A program made the position numbers and the translations under genes. A DNA stretch of 64,000 nt from Abelmoschus esculentus (taxonomy: Eukaryota > Streptophyta > Magnoliopsida > Malvales > Malvaceae), in contig JAUCBN010000020.1 of the NCBI GenBank assembly GCA_035048815.1, forward strand, positions 2,673,501 through 2,737,500, given 5' to 3'. Shown here piece by piece: positions 21,806 to 32,707 of this stretch; positions within the stretch are counted from its first letter, which is position 1, and every line of letters begins with the position of its first letter. The notes beneath the pieces were generated by a model. That model saw only the letters and a program-made list of their open reading frames with translations, was not told the origin of the DNA and did not search any database.

Positions 21806-24652
21806 TGTAACCCCCTTATCCCGGCCTGGACGGAATCGACACTAACGGATCACACGGGGAATATCGAACTAAACCCTTTAAGGTCCAATTCGATAAACAA
21901 CCTTGAAAACCGATATATATATATTTTTTCTTAACTAGATGCATAATTTGGTTCCTATGTGTGTCGAGGTCATGCGCAACGAAAATGGTAACATTCGATT
22001 CACAATTGATCATTCAATTCGCATATCAGTACATAAGGACCAAAACACAAATAATTCTTAATCCCAAAAGAATAAACTGATAATTCGATCTACCATAGTT
22101 CAATTCAACATGCATAGCATACCCATAACAAAGTTCAGATCAAACGGACCATTATTGCATCGTCAATTTCATGTTTCATATAATAGGGACCTAATTGTAA
22201 AGCTCACAATATTATAGGGACTAAAACCAACATTTATTTACCAATACGAATCTAAATGAACAACATGCATTAAAGGGATGTTACCACTCAAAATATTATT
22301 CATTGCATCTGTATTTGATCGTGGAAAAACATCTGACCCTAAACATGATTTTCCACACTTAAAATGTCATTTTTGGGTCTCGGTATCGATACCCTATCGT
22401 GGAGCTAGCCTCCTTGCACTTCGAAGGCTATTGGTATCGATACCCCCATAGGTGGTATCGATACTCCAGCGTCCAGTGGATTAATTGCATCGAACCATGG
22501 TTCGAATCACCCCAAATTAAGCCTTAGGGTATCGGTACTGGTATCGATACCCCTGTGCACTTTGACAAGTTTGAACATTCTAAGTTAATTCCACCCAATC
22601 AGACATAACCATTAATCACCCTTAACTATATGCATAATTTCTTAAGCATTATGAACAATTTAAAGCATACATTTCTCATATCAAAGACCCAAAACAATCT
22701 ATAGGCATGCTTCCTAAAATATAATTTAAAATCAACAATGTTCATTCATGTACATGTCTCAATAATCCAAACATCACCATAGTCCATCAATTAATAATCC
22801 AAAACATTATAGGTCTTATTACAACATTAACCAAAGCAAAAGTCATTCACTTCACATGGGTTCGATTTACACATTGCCAAGCCCAAATTATTTGCCAAAA
22901 CATACCAAAATTGAGACAACTCTTTCCCTTGGTTTCCTTGCTCCGAACGTAGCCTCGAATGTCTCTATTTTTCTACAAGTATGAAAAGAGAGAGCTTAAG
23001 CACAACATGCTTAGTGAGGAAGCTCTAAAACAAGTTCAAAATCATTTATAAATTCATACTTGCATTCTTCATGCTTACTTGAAATATGTAAAACCAAAAC
23101 ATGTTTAACAATCATGTTCATGTTCAATACTAAAATCCTTTCCTTGGGTATGCATGGCATTATCAATACATTTCACAAATGATGCGCAATGTTCCAAATA
23201 TTTTCATGTTTGTATATTGGCTTCCTAGTGATCACTTAATGCGAACCTTAAGTTCACCGAATACACGGATCCATTGATTAGAGACCTTTAGTCTCGTCAT
23301 GACACGAAGTCACCATTGACATGACACGAAGTCACCATTATCAAGCTCTACCACGCACGGTTGGACACATAGTCACCCTTGTTACGTGTAAGCATTTTTC
23401 CTTTATTTTCATAATATTTATAGTGCACTCAATCCTAATGACATGTCATTTGTATTCGAATCTAAATTAGTGTCACTAAGCCAATATCAAGTCCAAGTAT
23501 GCATGCTAATTTGCTGCTCATAATGCATCCATAATGTGTTCAACAAATGAACCAATAGTCATGCCCAATGGCACCATCATATGTAAGGCAAATAACCATA
23601 TCATATTCCACTTCATTTTTCATGTTTTCATAAACCATGGATGTCTTTATAAACCATGCATTTCCAACAATTAACACATGCATGCATCATTTCAAAATCA
23701 AATATATGCAATTCCAAAATCATATTGAATCATTGTTCACATATATGCCATTACCGAAAATAACCGAAAATCGAGGTAATGCATCAACATCATTTAAAAC
23801 ACTTACTCTTGAACTATGGAAAGTTTTCACACTATTCCATAGCCCCCAAAACAGAATCGAACCAATGCGATTCACTTTAAATCCAAAACCACTCATCGAC
23901 AAGCGAAACGAGCCCTCACCGATGCTCCGATGGCAACGCCTACGCACCAGCCACTTATGCACCTTCTTGCATTACCTCTTGAGATTAAATCCACCAAAGA
24001 GATGAGAAAAGCTTCCTTGATTTCCTTGAAAAAGATGTTGATTTTGCAAAAATTGATGAGTAGGTTTTGTAGAGAATGAAAGGGTGAATAAAATGAAGTA
24101 AATCTTGTAGAAAATGATGAAGAAATCAGCAAGTAATTGGAGAAATTTGGAGAAGAAGATGGAGAGAAAATGAGAGAAATTCTTGAGAGAAAAGATGAGA
24201 AAATGGGAAGTTACAAAAGAAAATGGAATTATTAACTAAAATAAAACAATTTAAAAACAATTTTGGTGAATAAATCATTAATTAAAAATAAATTGGGTTT
24301 ATGGCCCTCTAAGGATTCTAAGTATGGCTTACTTTCCAATTTAGTCACTAAAAATCCTAATTGCCGAAAATTACTAATTAAATCCCCAAAACTTTCCCAA
24401 AAATTACAATTTAGTCACTTGAACAAAAATTAGCCTAATTAAAAATCAAATTAAAATTCAAATAATATTCCCTTAACTTTAAAACACCTTTTTAATATTT
24501 TTAGAACCATTTCACAAAATTATTACTTATCCGATTAAAATATTATTATTTTAATTTTTCCCGGAATAACGAACCCTAGGAATCCGATTCGACCCAAATC
24601 GAATTTCCCCAACTTACACTTCAACTACTAACCCCAAAACCGGGATGTTACA
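21806..24652. mobile_element. 2.85-kb TGTAAC...GTTACA element, solo-LTR-like, class uncertain
   Basis: The sequence runs from TGTAACCCCCTTATCCCGG to CCGGGATGTTACA and is bracketed by a 13-bp direct repeat TAGTTGATTTAAG (21793-21805 and 24654-24666, with one extra A before the second copy). TG...CA ends and lack of coding sequence suggest a large solo LTR, but LTR elements duplicate 4-6 bp, not 13. It contains GGTATCGATACC palindromes (22380-22560), a short tandem ACACGAAGTCACCATT (23300-23340), and a purine-rich GAGAAAATG stretch at 24060-24200. The 122-codon frame at 23637 has no known domain. Confidence 0.65.
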
Positions 24653-24666
24653 ATAGTTGATTTAAG

Positions 24667-25731
24667 ACTACCAAGATGTGAAGGAGCATTCTTAGAAATA
24701 TGCCATAGACATAACCTATAACGTGAATCAGGAAATACTTCTTCGATTGTTTTCTAATGGCATGATCCTGATCTGTCATTATAATCTTTGGTGATTGATT
24801 TCTCATGGACTGTAAGAAGGACTTGAACAACCATACAAAACATGCAATTGTCTCATTTAATAGAAAAGCATAACTAAACATTACGGTTTGTCGGTGATGA
24901 TTAATTCCTACGAAAGGAGCACATATCAGGTTATATCTATTGGTACGATAAGTTGTATCATAAATCACAATATCACCAAAAGAGTCATAATCAAATCTTG
25001 ATCTACCATCTCTCCAAAAAAAATTTGTCATTCTATTTTATTGATCCACTTGAACTATGTAAAAGAACATTAGATCTTTAGTAGCCCTAACCTTAAAGTG
25101 ATTAAGTAAGCTTTGACCATCTCCTTCTTTAATAACCATTTTTTGCTTATTTACGTAATTATAGAAATCTCTCCTAGTAAACCCAATATTTTCAGATTCA
25201 CATGCTTCCTTTGATAAGTAAAGATAAACATCTGTAGGACGTATTTCAGCACTAACCATTGAACTAATCACACCAGCTTTGGCGGTCGAAAGAGATCTCG
25301 ATGACCTAAGTAAATGTTTTTTTAGAAGAAGTTGCCAATTTATGATTATGCTCCGAAATAAAACGAGTGATTGTCCAATGGTTATCTTGTACTGTAAAAC
25401 GAATCATCGCTGGACATCCAATTCTAGTTTCTAATTTATTATATTATTTCGTATTGATATCATCTTCAAATACTTTAAACCCTTCTTAAGAACAATAAAA
25501 ATCTTTGCAACGAATATCTTTGGTGCCGGAAACATATTTGTTTTTTCCTCTTCGGGCACTAAAACCTCTACCATGAGCATAAGTTTTATGCATATCATAA
25601 GTTGCGTCTTCACTATCCACCATAACTCTCATCAACCTAACACTTCCATTTTCTTTTCTTTCTAAACAATTCGAATCTTCTAACTTTTCTTCATCGTTAT
25701 TAGGTACCATATCTGCAAAACAAATTATCAT
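24667..25731 (-). pseudogene. FAR1-related/MULE transposase-like protein, broken
   Basis: The minus strand carries an N-terminal FAR1-type DNA-binding region (YDMHKTYAHGRGFSARRGK, then KDIRCKDFYCS, 25486-25640), a middle RRDFYNYVNKQKM segment (25038-25271), and a MULE transposase domain (FGDIVIYDTTYRTNRYNLIC, FVGINHHRQTVMFSYAFLLN, MTDQDHAI; 24700-25031). After a frameshift near 24745 the frame continues through an FPDSRYRLCLWHISKNAPSH-like block and then stops abruptly at the insertion boundary near 24667. Several further frameshifts and stops separate the pieces. The other half of the protein is not found left of the chromovirus. It could be a FRS-family host gene copy or a transposase remnant. 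Confidence 0.82.
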
Positions 25732-26650
25732 AACATTAGTTTTTTATTAAAAGTATAAAAAAATAAATTATAATAAAAATTAATAATTTATGAACGATCA
25801 ATATAAAAGTGAAAATATATGTTAAAATAATATAAAATCAATATGCTCGAAACTGGTTCAATCTATACATAGACATGTATATATATAATATTTACTTAGA
25901 GTTTGTTGAAAACTATTGCAAAATCTAATAACAAAGTTGTTCTAAATTATTAAATTCAATGAAAGCATACTCAGCAAATAAACAAAAATAACAAATAATT
26001 ATTATTTATTAACATGAAATTTTCACGTTGTCACTTGAAGGGTTTTCCATTAAAGTTCCCTAGTACTCTTGTTTATTCAACACTCAATGTTGAAGCTTTT
26101 GAAACTATTCCAGAAAACAGTTTGGGATCAATGATGTTGAATTCCAAAACAAATCAAGCATCAATTAAATCAATGACCTTGAGTTATCCACCGTCGAAGC
26201 TTTCGAAATTATTCCAGAAAATCAAACTAGTGTTGAATTCTAAGACATGATCTCAAAATTCGATGTTATTCTTGTTTGAGAAAATCCTAGAATTCAAAAT
26301 AGGGATTGTGTGTTTGGGAGACGACATTTCCCTCTTTTTTTTTTCCTTTTTTTGTATTTAATATTTAGGATTAAAAAGTTAAAGATGATTAGGATTTAAA
26401 ATTTTACATGTAAAATATGACATGTTAAAAATTAATGACATGTAAAATTTTTAATGGTTGAGCTATATCCTAGGTGGTAGGAAGGGCCTATGATATAATC
26501 TCTCCGTGAATAAGGGTGATTGCGACCCTAAAATTGGATGGATAATCTATCTTTTTTTTTAATTAAGAAAATAAGGATCCCCAATTGATATTTGGGGATT
26601 TAAACCAAAATGAACAGTATAAAATTAACAAGAAAAATATTAAAAAAAAG
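25732..26650. other. Intergenic DNA
   Basis: No supported gene. At 26484-26504 TATGATATAATCTCT resembles the right terminus of the element at 26846-27097 and may be a remnant of a relative. Confidence 0.4.
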
Positions 26651-26708
26651 GAGAACGTCACCTACATGTGGCGTCCTCCCCAAGTCGCCACCTGCAGGTG
26701 ACGTTCTC
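26651..26708. repeat. GC-rich imperfect hairpin
   Basis: Arms of 23 bases at 26651-26673 and 26686-26708 pair with two mismatches; the loop is TCCTCCCCAAGT. It stands out in AT-rich DNA. Part of a decayed transposon or a structured RNA are both possible. Confidence 0.6.
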
Positions 26709-26845
26709 TTACCTACACTGTAGCTTTTGGCTTATATTCCAAAATAAACTTTAAACACCTTATTTACACAAATAAAAACTCTAAATGACCTAAAAATCTA
26801 AAGCTTCCGATTGCAGCAGTAAAATTGGAAGTCACTTATATTTTT

Positions 26846-27097
26846 GAGAAATTATATTATGGGCCCGGCTTATCACGTCGGTCGTGGTCCCATCCAATGA
26901 TAACCACCCACTTCACTATTAGTCTCTAATTCTTTTTTTTTCAATAAATGAATCTTCACTCATAATTTCCATATCATTTTAAAAATATAATTTCTGAAAA
27001 TTATATTAATTACATGATTGATTAGTGGTGAAATGAGTGGTTTTTATTGGTTATAAACCACGGTTGACGTGGTGAACCGAATCTATAATATAATCTC
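26846..27097. mobile_element. Mutator-like inverted-repeat MITE (252 bp)
   Basis: About 80-bp terminal inverted repeats start GAGAAATTATATTATG and, inverted, GAGATTATATTATAG, and continue through TTATCACGTCGGTCGTGG versus TTCACCACGTCAACCGTGG. The flanks TATATTTTT (26837-26845) and TTTATTTTT (27098-27106) match at eight of nine positions, as for a 9-bp Mutator-type target duplication. No coding sequence. Confidence 0.7.
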
Positions 27098-27106
27098 TTT
27101 ATTTTT

Positions 27107-27649
27107 TATCTTTCAAAAATCGACTATATTTTCTGATAATTTAAAAAATTAATAAAAAAAACATTAAAATGAGAACGATTTTTTTAATGTAAGATCCAAT
27201 AGAAGTCGCCAAAAGAGAACATTTTTTTTCTTACATGTATAATTATGATATCATTATTTCACGAAATAAAGACAACTTTTGACGTTAACTCAATTTGGTC
27301 CTTAAATTTCGCCATTTACCCAACATGTAATGATCCAATTTGTAAAGCATTACCAATCAGATTCATGGGATTTATTTCACTATCAATCTCGAGAAAGGTG
27401 TTGAAAAATTGAAAGTAGAGTCAACAGCCGACCTTGTGGACTCATAAGAATGCTCCAAAGCATGATTTCACAATCGCAGAACATTCAAAATCTGCTACTT
27501 TTGGCATCAGACAGAAAAAACAAAGACAAAGATCACACGTAGACACTGTAATAAACTAAAACAAATGAAGAGTCAAACTAGGGACTTGTCTGGTAATAAC
27601 ATTTACAAAGGAATCGAACAAAAAAAAAGTATGAGAAAAAGTCTTACAA
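27107..27649. other. 3' flank of the lectin receptor kinase
   Basis: No gene seen; the part next to 27650 should be the kinase 3' untranslated region. Confidence 0.4.
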
Positions 27650-29665
27650 TCATCGACCTCCTGAAAGTAGAGATTCTACCATAGAAGTTGATTGAGAGAA
27701 TCCGATGCACATGGAAGACGAATTCGACATGGCAAAATCATCAAAACCTTCTTGATGTCCGAACGTTAATCCACTGGACGAGAGACTGAGAGATGATATG
27801 TCTGGGAAAGGAATGTCCCCTTCTAAGAACTGAACAACTTGACGCATCGTCGGCCTTGATTTCGGATCCGAATGAGAGCAGAGTAAGCCGAGTTTTAAAA
27901 CCAACTCGACTTCCTCTGCTACATAATCCGAACCTAAGTTCGGATCTTTGGCTTCAAGAATATCACCTTTGGACCAACAAGAATACACCCAATCAACCAA
28001 GATTACATCTTCAGATGATGAAGATTGTGTCTCTATTGGCCTTCTTCCGCAAGCAACCTCGAGCAAAAATGCACCGAAAGAAAACACATCGGTGCGCGGT
28101 GTGGCTTTCCCGGTTCGAGTGTGCTCCGGAGCCATATAACCGAGAGTTCCCACGACACGAGTTGTTTGCGGATCCGTTCCGTGATCGTATAATCTTGCGA
28201 GCCCGAAATCGCCCAATCTTCCATTTAATTCACCATCTAGTAAAACATTACTGGCCTTAACATCTCTATGAATCACAACTTGCTCCCATTCCTCATGTAA
28301 ATAAAACAATCCTGATGCTACACCTTTGATGACTTTGAATCTCTGTTTCCAATTCAGGGTCACCTCTGGCTGCTCATATAAATACTTATCAAGACTTCCA
28401 TTAGGCATGTAGTCATAGACCAAAAGGAGTTCACCTTTCCGCCGGCAATACCCCAAAAGTTGAACAAGATTCCGGTGACGGAGACGACCGATGCTCACGA
28501 TTTCCGCGATAAATTCCTTCATCCCTTGCCTTGAGTCATGTGAGACTCTTTTCACTGCAACCTCTAGTTTATTGTTAGGAAGAATTCCTCTATAAACCCT
28601 ACCAAATCCACCAGCACCCAGTAGTTCCTTGTCTTTGAATCCTTTTGTAGCAACATAGAGATCTTTGAACTTGAACCTATGTGGTCCGAATTCAAGCTCC
28701 CAATCTTCAACAATTTCTGCAAACTTCCTCTTCCTTCTTATGTAATAAACAACACCAGAGACAACAGACAAAGCCAAACTCACTAGAATCAAAGGCAACC
28801 CTACAGTCAAAACCCTTGATCTTTTCTTCCGTCCGATCCGAGGAAGCTTGGGAAGTTGAGACAGGTTAAGCTCTTGTGTCTGACCGTTAATCTTAAAGCT
28901 CCAACCCAATACATAATGAGATGTTAGAACCGAACCAGTTGACGATGAAAACCCGACATACATCTCACTGTTAAGAATTGAAGAAAGATCACGAGACAAA
29001 GATAAAAGTGGAGTCTTGGGTTTGGGAACCTTAAACGGAGCTAAAGTAACATCGATTCTCTTGTTTACACCATCGTACTCGACCCAAACTTGCATCCTTT
29101 GTCCACTGATCAAAGTCAGGTTCTTTAACTTCCGGCTGCCGTCGTCCTCGTAATAACCAGCCGGCGATGATTTATCAGACTTCAACCCATTAATATCGAT
29201 CCCAACGTGGTTGTCATTGGTATCGTTAAACTCTGTACTCTGTATCGTATCGAGCTCGACAGCAAAGACATGGTTAGTTGCGTTTCCGTTGTTGGATTCG
29301 TTGAAGAGTCCAAGATACTGGCTCGGAAGAGCTCCGGGGAGGCCTCTGGTGGGCGCAATGACGAAAACGATCCCGTGGCCGCTGAGACTTGGGTATTGGG
29401 AGACGATAGCGAAGACAAAGGTGGTGGAGAAGGAAAAAACCGACCCGTTGGTTGTGTTCTTGAAGTTGATAATGTCAGGGTAGAAAGCATGACCACTTTG
29501 TTGTCTGGTTTCGTTGGTGAGCTTTAGGAGTCCATTGGAAGTGAACTCCGCGATGCCGTCGAGGCTTAGATTAGCCGACCGGAATCCATTGTAGATGAAA
29601 CCAACATCCTCGGCGGCTGCAAGGGTTATCAGAAGAGATAGCAGAATTGAGAATCTGAACCACAT
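27650..29665 (-). CDS. L-type lectin-domain receptor kinase (LecRK-IV type)
   Basis: A single uninterrupted frame of 671 aa, the usual length and intronless structure of the family. Order: signal peptide (about 1-18), legume-type lectin domain (about 20-265, with VFAVELDTIQSTEFNDTNDN holding the metal-site region near 133-152), transmembrane segment (about 285-308), basic stop-transfer RRKRK, then a Ser/Thr kinase (about 345-620). The kinase has the glycine loop GAGGFG (350-355), lysine in VAVKRV (372), HRDVK (466-470), DFG (486-488) and APE (512-514), so it should be active. A Ser-rich tail follows. Such kinases sit in the plasma membrane and sense extracellular ligands in stress or pollen functions; the ligand here is unknown. 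The assignment to clade IV is from overall similarity. Frames on the opposite strand are shadows. Confidence 0.96.
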   Translation of the reverse strand: MWFRFSILLSLLITLAAAEDVGFIYNGFRSANLSLDGIAEFTSNGLLKLTNETRQQSGHAFYPDIINFKNTTNGSVFSFSTTFVFAIVSQYPSLSGHGIVFVIAPTRGLPGALPSQYLGLFNESNNGNATNHVFAVELDTIQSTEFNDTNDNHVGIDINGLKSDKSSPAGYYEDDGSRKLKNLTLISGQRMQVWVEYDGVNKRIDVTLAPFKVPKPKTPLLSLSRDLSSILNSEMYVGFSSSTGSVLTSHYVLGWSFKINGQTQELNLSQLPKLPRIGRKKRSRVLTVGLPLILVSLALSVVSGVVYYIRRKRKFAEIVEDWELEFGPHRFKFKDLYVATKGFKDKELLGAGGFGRVYRGILPNNKLEVAVKRVSHDSRQGMKEFIAEIVSIGRLRHRNLVQLLGYCRRKGELLLVYDYMPNGSLDKYLYEQPEVTLNWKQRFKVIKGVASGLFYLHEEWEQVVIHRDVKASNVLLDGELNGRLGDFGLARLYDHGTDPQTTRVVGTLGYMAPEHTRTGKATPRTDVFSFGAFLLEVACGRRPIETQSSSSEDVILVDWVYSCWSKGDILEAKDPNLGSDYVAEEVELVLKLGLLCSHSDPKSRPTMRQVVQFLEGDIPFPDISSLSLSSSGLTFGHQEGFDDFAMSNSSSMCIGFSQSTSMVESLLSGGR

Positions 29666-30335
29666 GGCTGATGTTTGCCAACACTGTCGCCTTTGCCTTC
29701 TTTTTTCCTTTTATTATTTCAGGATCATGAAAGTTCATGGATCTATCCTATTATTACCGAACAACTCCTTTCTGTTGTACCCTAGAACAGATAATACTGT
29801 GATCACTGTAGCTAAATCAAAAGAAATTATATAATAATATTAAAATATTAAATTTTAATAATAAATTTTAAACTAAACTCTAAATAAGTTCTTTTAATGT
29901 AATAGCATAAATAAAAAAATATTAAAAATATACAAAAATCTCTATTCATTAATAAGGTAGAAAGAAGGAAATAAAAATTCTATTCTTTTAATTTATGTGA
30001 TATATTATCGTATTAATGATTATTAACTGATATTAACGTTCGGATGATCAAAATAATAATGATTAAAAACATAAATAACAAGAATAATTTTCTAAAAATA
30101 AGTGACTAAAATAAAATAAACTCTAAATATAAGGGTTAGAAGTTAACAATACCAACACTAACATAAAAATATATACAACAATCATAGCATGTTGACAAAT
30201 TTGACCTTGGTTAGATGAAATTTGGACCTTGTGAACTTGAAAGGTGATATTTTGTAAAAAAGGAAAAAGTAGAGGGTTTTATGAGGAAATTATACCTCTT
30301 CTCAAATAAATGCTAAAATCCGTTTTTTTTATTCA
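29666..30335. other. Upstream region of the lectin receptor kinase
   Basis: No gene seen. The promoter should lie here, read leftwards. On the minus strand TAATAAAAGG (about 29707-29716) is a weak TATA candidate, very close to the start codon. The rest is AT-rich. Confidence 0.35.
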
Positions 30336-30440
30336 GCTATACAGTGATTACAATAGTATTTGTTCTAGTGTATACTCTCACCCATTGGACATTGATCGTT
30401 CAATCACTATGCTGACATTACTGGTGCTCGAACCTGTGAC
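30336..30440 (-). repeat. Third SINE-family copy, truncated
   Basis: Shares GACATTGATCGTTCAATCAC and ATTACTGGTGCTCGAACC with 2867-3089 and 5161-5425. The 5' part of the SINE is missing, cut at 30440 by a TAGGGGTGATAACGAG sequence that looks like a transposon end. Confidence 0.7.
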
Positions 30441-30600
30441 TAGGGGTGATAACGAGACGAGCAGAAATAGTGTTTTTGGGCTCGTCTCGAAGCTCGGCGA
30501 ACTCGGAATTTTAGGCTCGGGCTCGGCTCAAAAATAATATTATTGGGCTCGGCTCGGGCTCGGCAAGCTCGGCTCCACTCGACTCAAAATGAAAAAAAAG
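30441..30600. mobile_element. hAT-like terminus with CTCGGCTCG motifs, right end not found
   Basis: Starts TAGGGGTGATAACGAGACGAG and is filled with GGCTCGGGCTCGG-type subterminal motifs, followed by AT-rich sequence. This resembles one end of a non-autonomous hAT element. The expected repeat of the left flank (CCTGTGAC) does not recur downstream. Confidence 0.45.
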
Positions 30601-31479
30601 TGTCTAATTTATTTTTAGTAGATTTATCATATTTTATTTTATTATTTTTCTTTTGCTAAAGAGACTACTTTTAATATATATGTAGCATATATATAATATA
30701 ATTATTCCGAACCTATTCACGAACTTTTATTATTTTTCTTTAACCATTAACGCTAAATGACTCGTACCTCCGCTTAATTTTCTTGGCACACACTATTTAA
30801 AAAATATTAAATTAAAAAACACATAAATTTAAATAAATAACAAAAAAATGAAATAAAACACAAGAATAAGGGTTATGGTAAAATATGAGTGGTAAGTGCT
30901 TGACTAAAAGTCGGCGGCGCCACTTTGTTCTACACTTTATTTAAAATCATAATTATTTAAAATTAATATAATATTATTTTAAAATATTTGAATCAGAAAC
31001 CGATATATTCTAATTTATTTTTTTTAAAAATAAAATCTTTTTCTTAATTAATTATTCCAAATGATATTTAATTCACCTTGCAAGAGTTTTAATGTCGTTA
31101 TTTTTTAAAGAATTAAATTAATCAAAAGATAACTGAAACATCGTTCTACTCTCTAGTTTATTCCAAATGTCTTAATTATTTCAACCTTTTGTTAAATATA
31201 TCAAATATTAAATTGGGTATATGTCTTTAATGTTTATCCAAATCTAAATAATAATGGTTTGAATTTTAATATGATACATTCAAAATTTTAATTTTATTAT
31301 AGTTTTTTTTTATAAATTTTTAGTTTTGTCTATGATTTGGTTAAATAATTATTTTGTTTTTTATTTTTTAAAAATAATTTAGTTCTTAATATTTATTTTA
31401 AGTTAAAATATTTTTTACAGATAAAAATTATTAGTTAATTAATGTTATATAATTTGAAATGAAATAATAAACTTAAATG
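30601..31479. other. AT-rich intergenic DNA
   Basis: No gene seen; possibly the interior of the truncated transposon that begins at 30441. Confidence 0.35.
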
Positions 31480-31487
31480 ACAATACA

Positions 31488-31649
31488 CAGTGACGGAGCT
31501 ATTGCCTAACCGCACACCCGAATATTTTTTTTTTTACTTTTGTCCGCCTATTTAAATTCTTTTAAAAATTATTTTTTTATGAATTTGCCCCCTATTTCTA
31601 AAAATTTATGCTTTGCCCCCCTCAACTCCAAATCCTGGCTCCGTCCCTG
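31488..31649. mobile_element. hAT-like MITE, copy A (162 bp)
   Basis: Ends CAGTGACGGAGC and, inverted, CAGGGACGGAGC. Flanks ACAATACA (31480-31487) and ACAGTAAA (31650-31657) match at six of eight positions. The body contains TTTGCCCCCTATTTCTAAA and TTTGTCCGCC, shared with copies B and C. Confidence 0.75.
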
Positions 31650-31907
31650 ACAGTAAACATTATAGGGACAAAACTAAAATTTGAGATTAAGGATCAAAAC
31701 ATAAATATTTAAAAGTAAGAAAAAAAATTTTCATAAATAAATTAATTTTTTAAAAATTAAATAGGGAGAGAAAAAAATCAAGAGTGAAAGACGATTGCTC
31801 TTTAGATTGTATTTAGTTTCATCATTGAAATTCATAAATAAATTAAATTTTTTAAAAAACTAAATAAAGAGATAAAAAAATCGAGAGTGGAAGACGATTA
31901 TCCTTTT

Positions 31908-32077
31908 CCGGGACGAAACTAAGTGGGGGTGGGGCAATCGCCCCCCACCCCCGAAGAATTTTTTCACTTTTGTCCCTCTATTTATTTTTTTTTTAAAATT
32001 TGTTTTTATGAATTTACCCCCTACTTCTAAACATTTATGTTTTACCCCCTCAACCTTAAATCCTAATTTCATCCCTG
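31908..32077. mobile_element. hAT-like MITE, copy B (170 bp)
   Basis: Ends CCGGGACGAAACT and, inverted, CAGGGATGAAATT, with flanks ATCCTTTT (31900-31907) and ATCTCTTT (32078-32085). Same orientation and body as copy A. The 68-200 bases to its left (31680-31900) hold two partial repeats of the same body sequence, so older copies are layered here. Confidence 0.7.
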
Positions 32078-32520
32078 ATCTCTTTACACCCTATTTAGTT
32101 TCATCATTACACGCTGATACGATAATATTGTATAAATAAAATTTTTTGACTTAAAAAATTATAACATCAATCAAAAAATAATTTTATTAATAATATTATT
32201 TTGTCAAATTATTTTAAATTTGATTAACAAGTTTTAACTACATAAAGATTATTTAATTAAAATAAAATATTAAAAAATAAAAATTAAAACAATTATTTAA
32301 TCAATATATTTTAAATTTATGTATAAAAGAATTCCATGTTGGAACTAAATAGTTGACATTTCCAAGTCCTGAAAATCCCCTCGGCCGTCTCCTTCTACCT
32401 TATTCAAATCAATTTATTGGGAAAGTCAAACTAGGCGAACCGAATTAAATATACAGTAGAATAGAATCCAAATCGAAGGAAGATAATGAAAGAATCAACC
32501 AGTTAAACAATGGGCAGAAA

Positions 32521-32699
32521 TAAGGACGATTCAGGATTTGGAGTTGAAGGGAGCAAAACATAGATATTTAAAAGTAAAGGGAAAAAATTCATAAAAAATA
32601 TTTATTTTAAAAAAATTTAAATAGAGGGACAAATATAAAAAAAATTCTTCGGGGATGAGGGTGATTGGCCTTCCCCACTCTCATGTAACTTCACCCCTA
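32521..32699. mobile_element. hAT-like MITE, copy C, inverted (179 bp)
   Basis: Reverse orientation relative to copies A and B. Ends TAAGGACGATTC and, inverted, TAGGGGTGAAGTT. Flanks GGCAGAAA (32513-32520) and GACAGAAG (32700-32707) match at six of eight positions. Confidence 0.6.
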
Positions 32700-32707
32700 G
32701 ACAGAAG

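Noticed and set aside
23637..24005. 122-codon frame in the TGTAAC element
   Set aside because: No domain; the element appears non-coding, and the frame is likely chance in a relatively GC-richer stretch.
21806..24652. Complete LTR retrotransposon
   Set aside because: There is no internal coding region or second LTR between the ends; only a solo-LTR-like or other non-coding element can be supported.
26014..26250. 78-codon frame with internal similarity (EAFETIPEN / SKLFQKIK)
   Set aside because: It arises from a short imperfect direct repeat in non-coding DNA and has no recognisable protein family.
28033..29527. Several 60-155-codon frames opposite or overlapping the lectin receptor kinase
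   Set aside because: They are shadow frames of an intact, conserved coding sequence and have no domains of their own.
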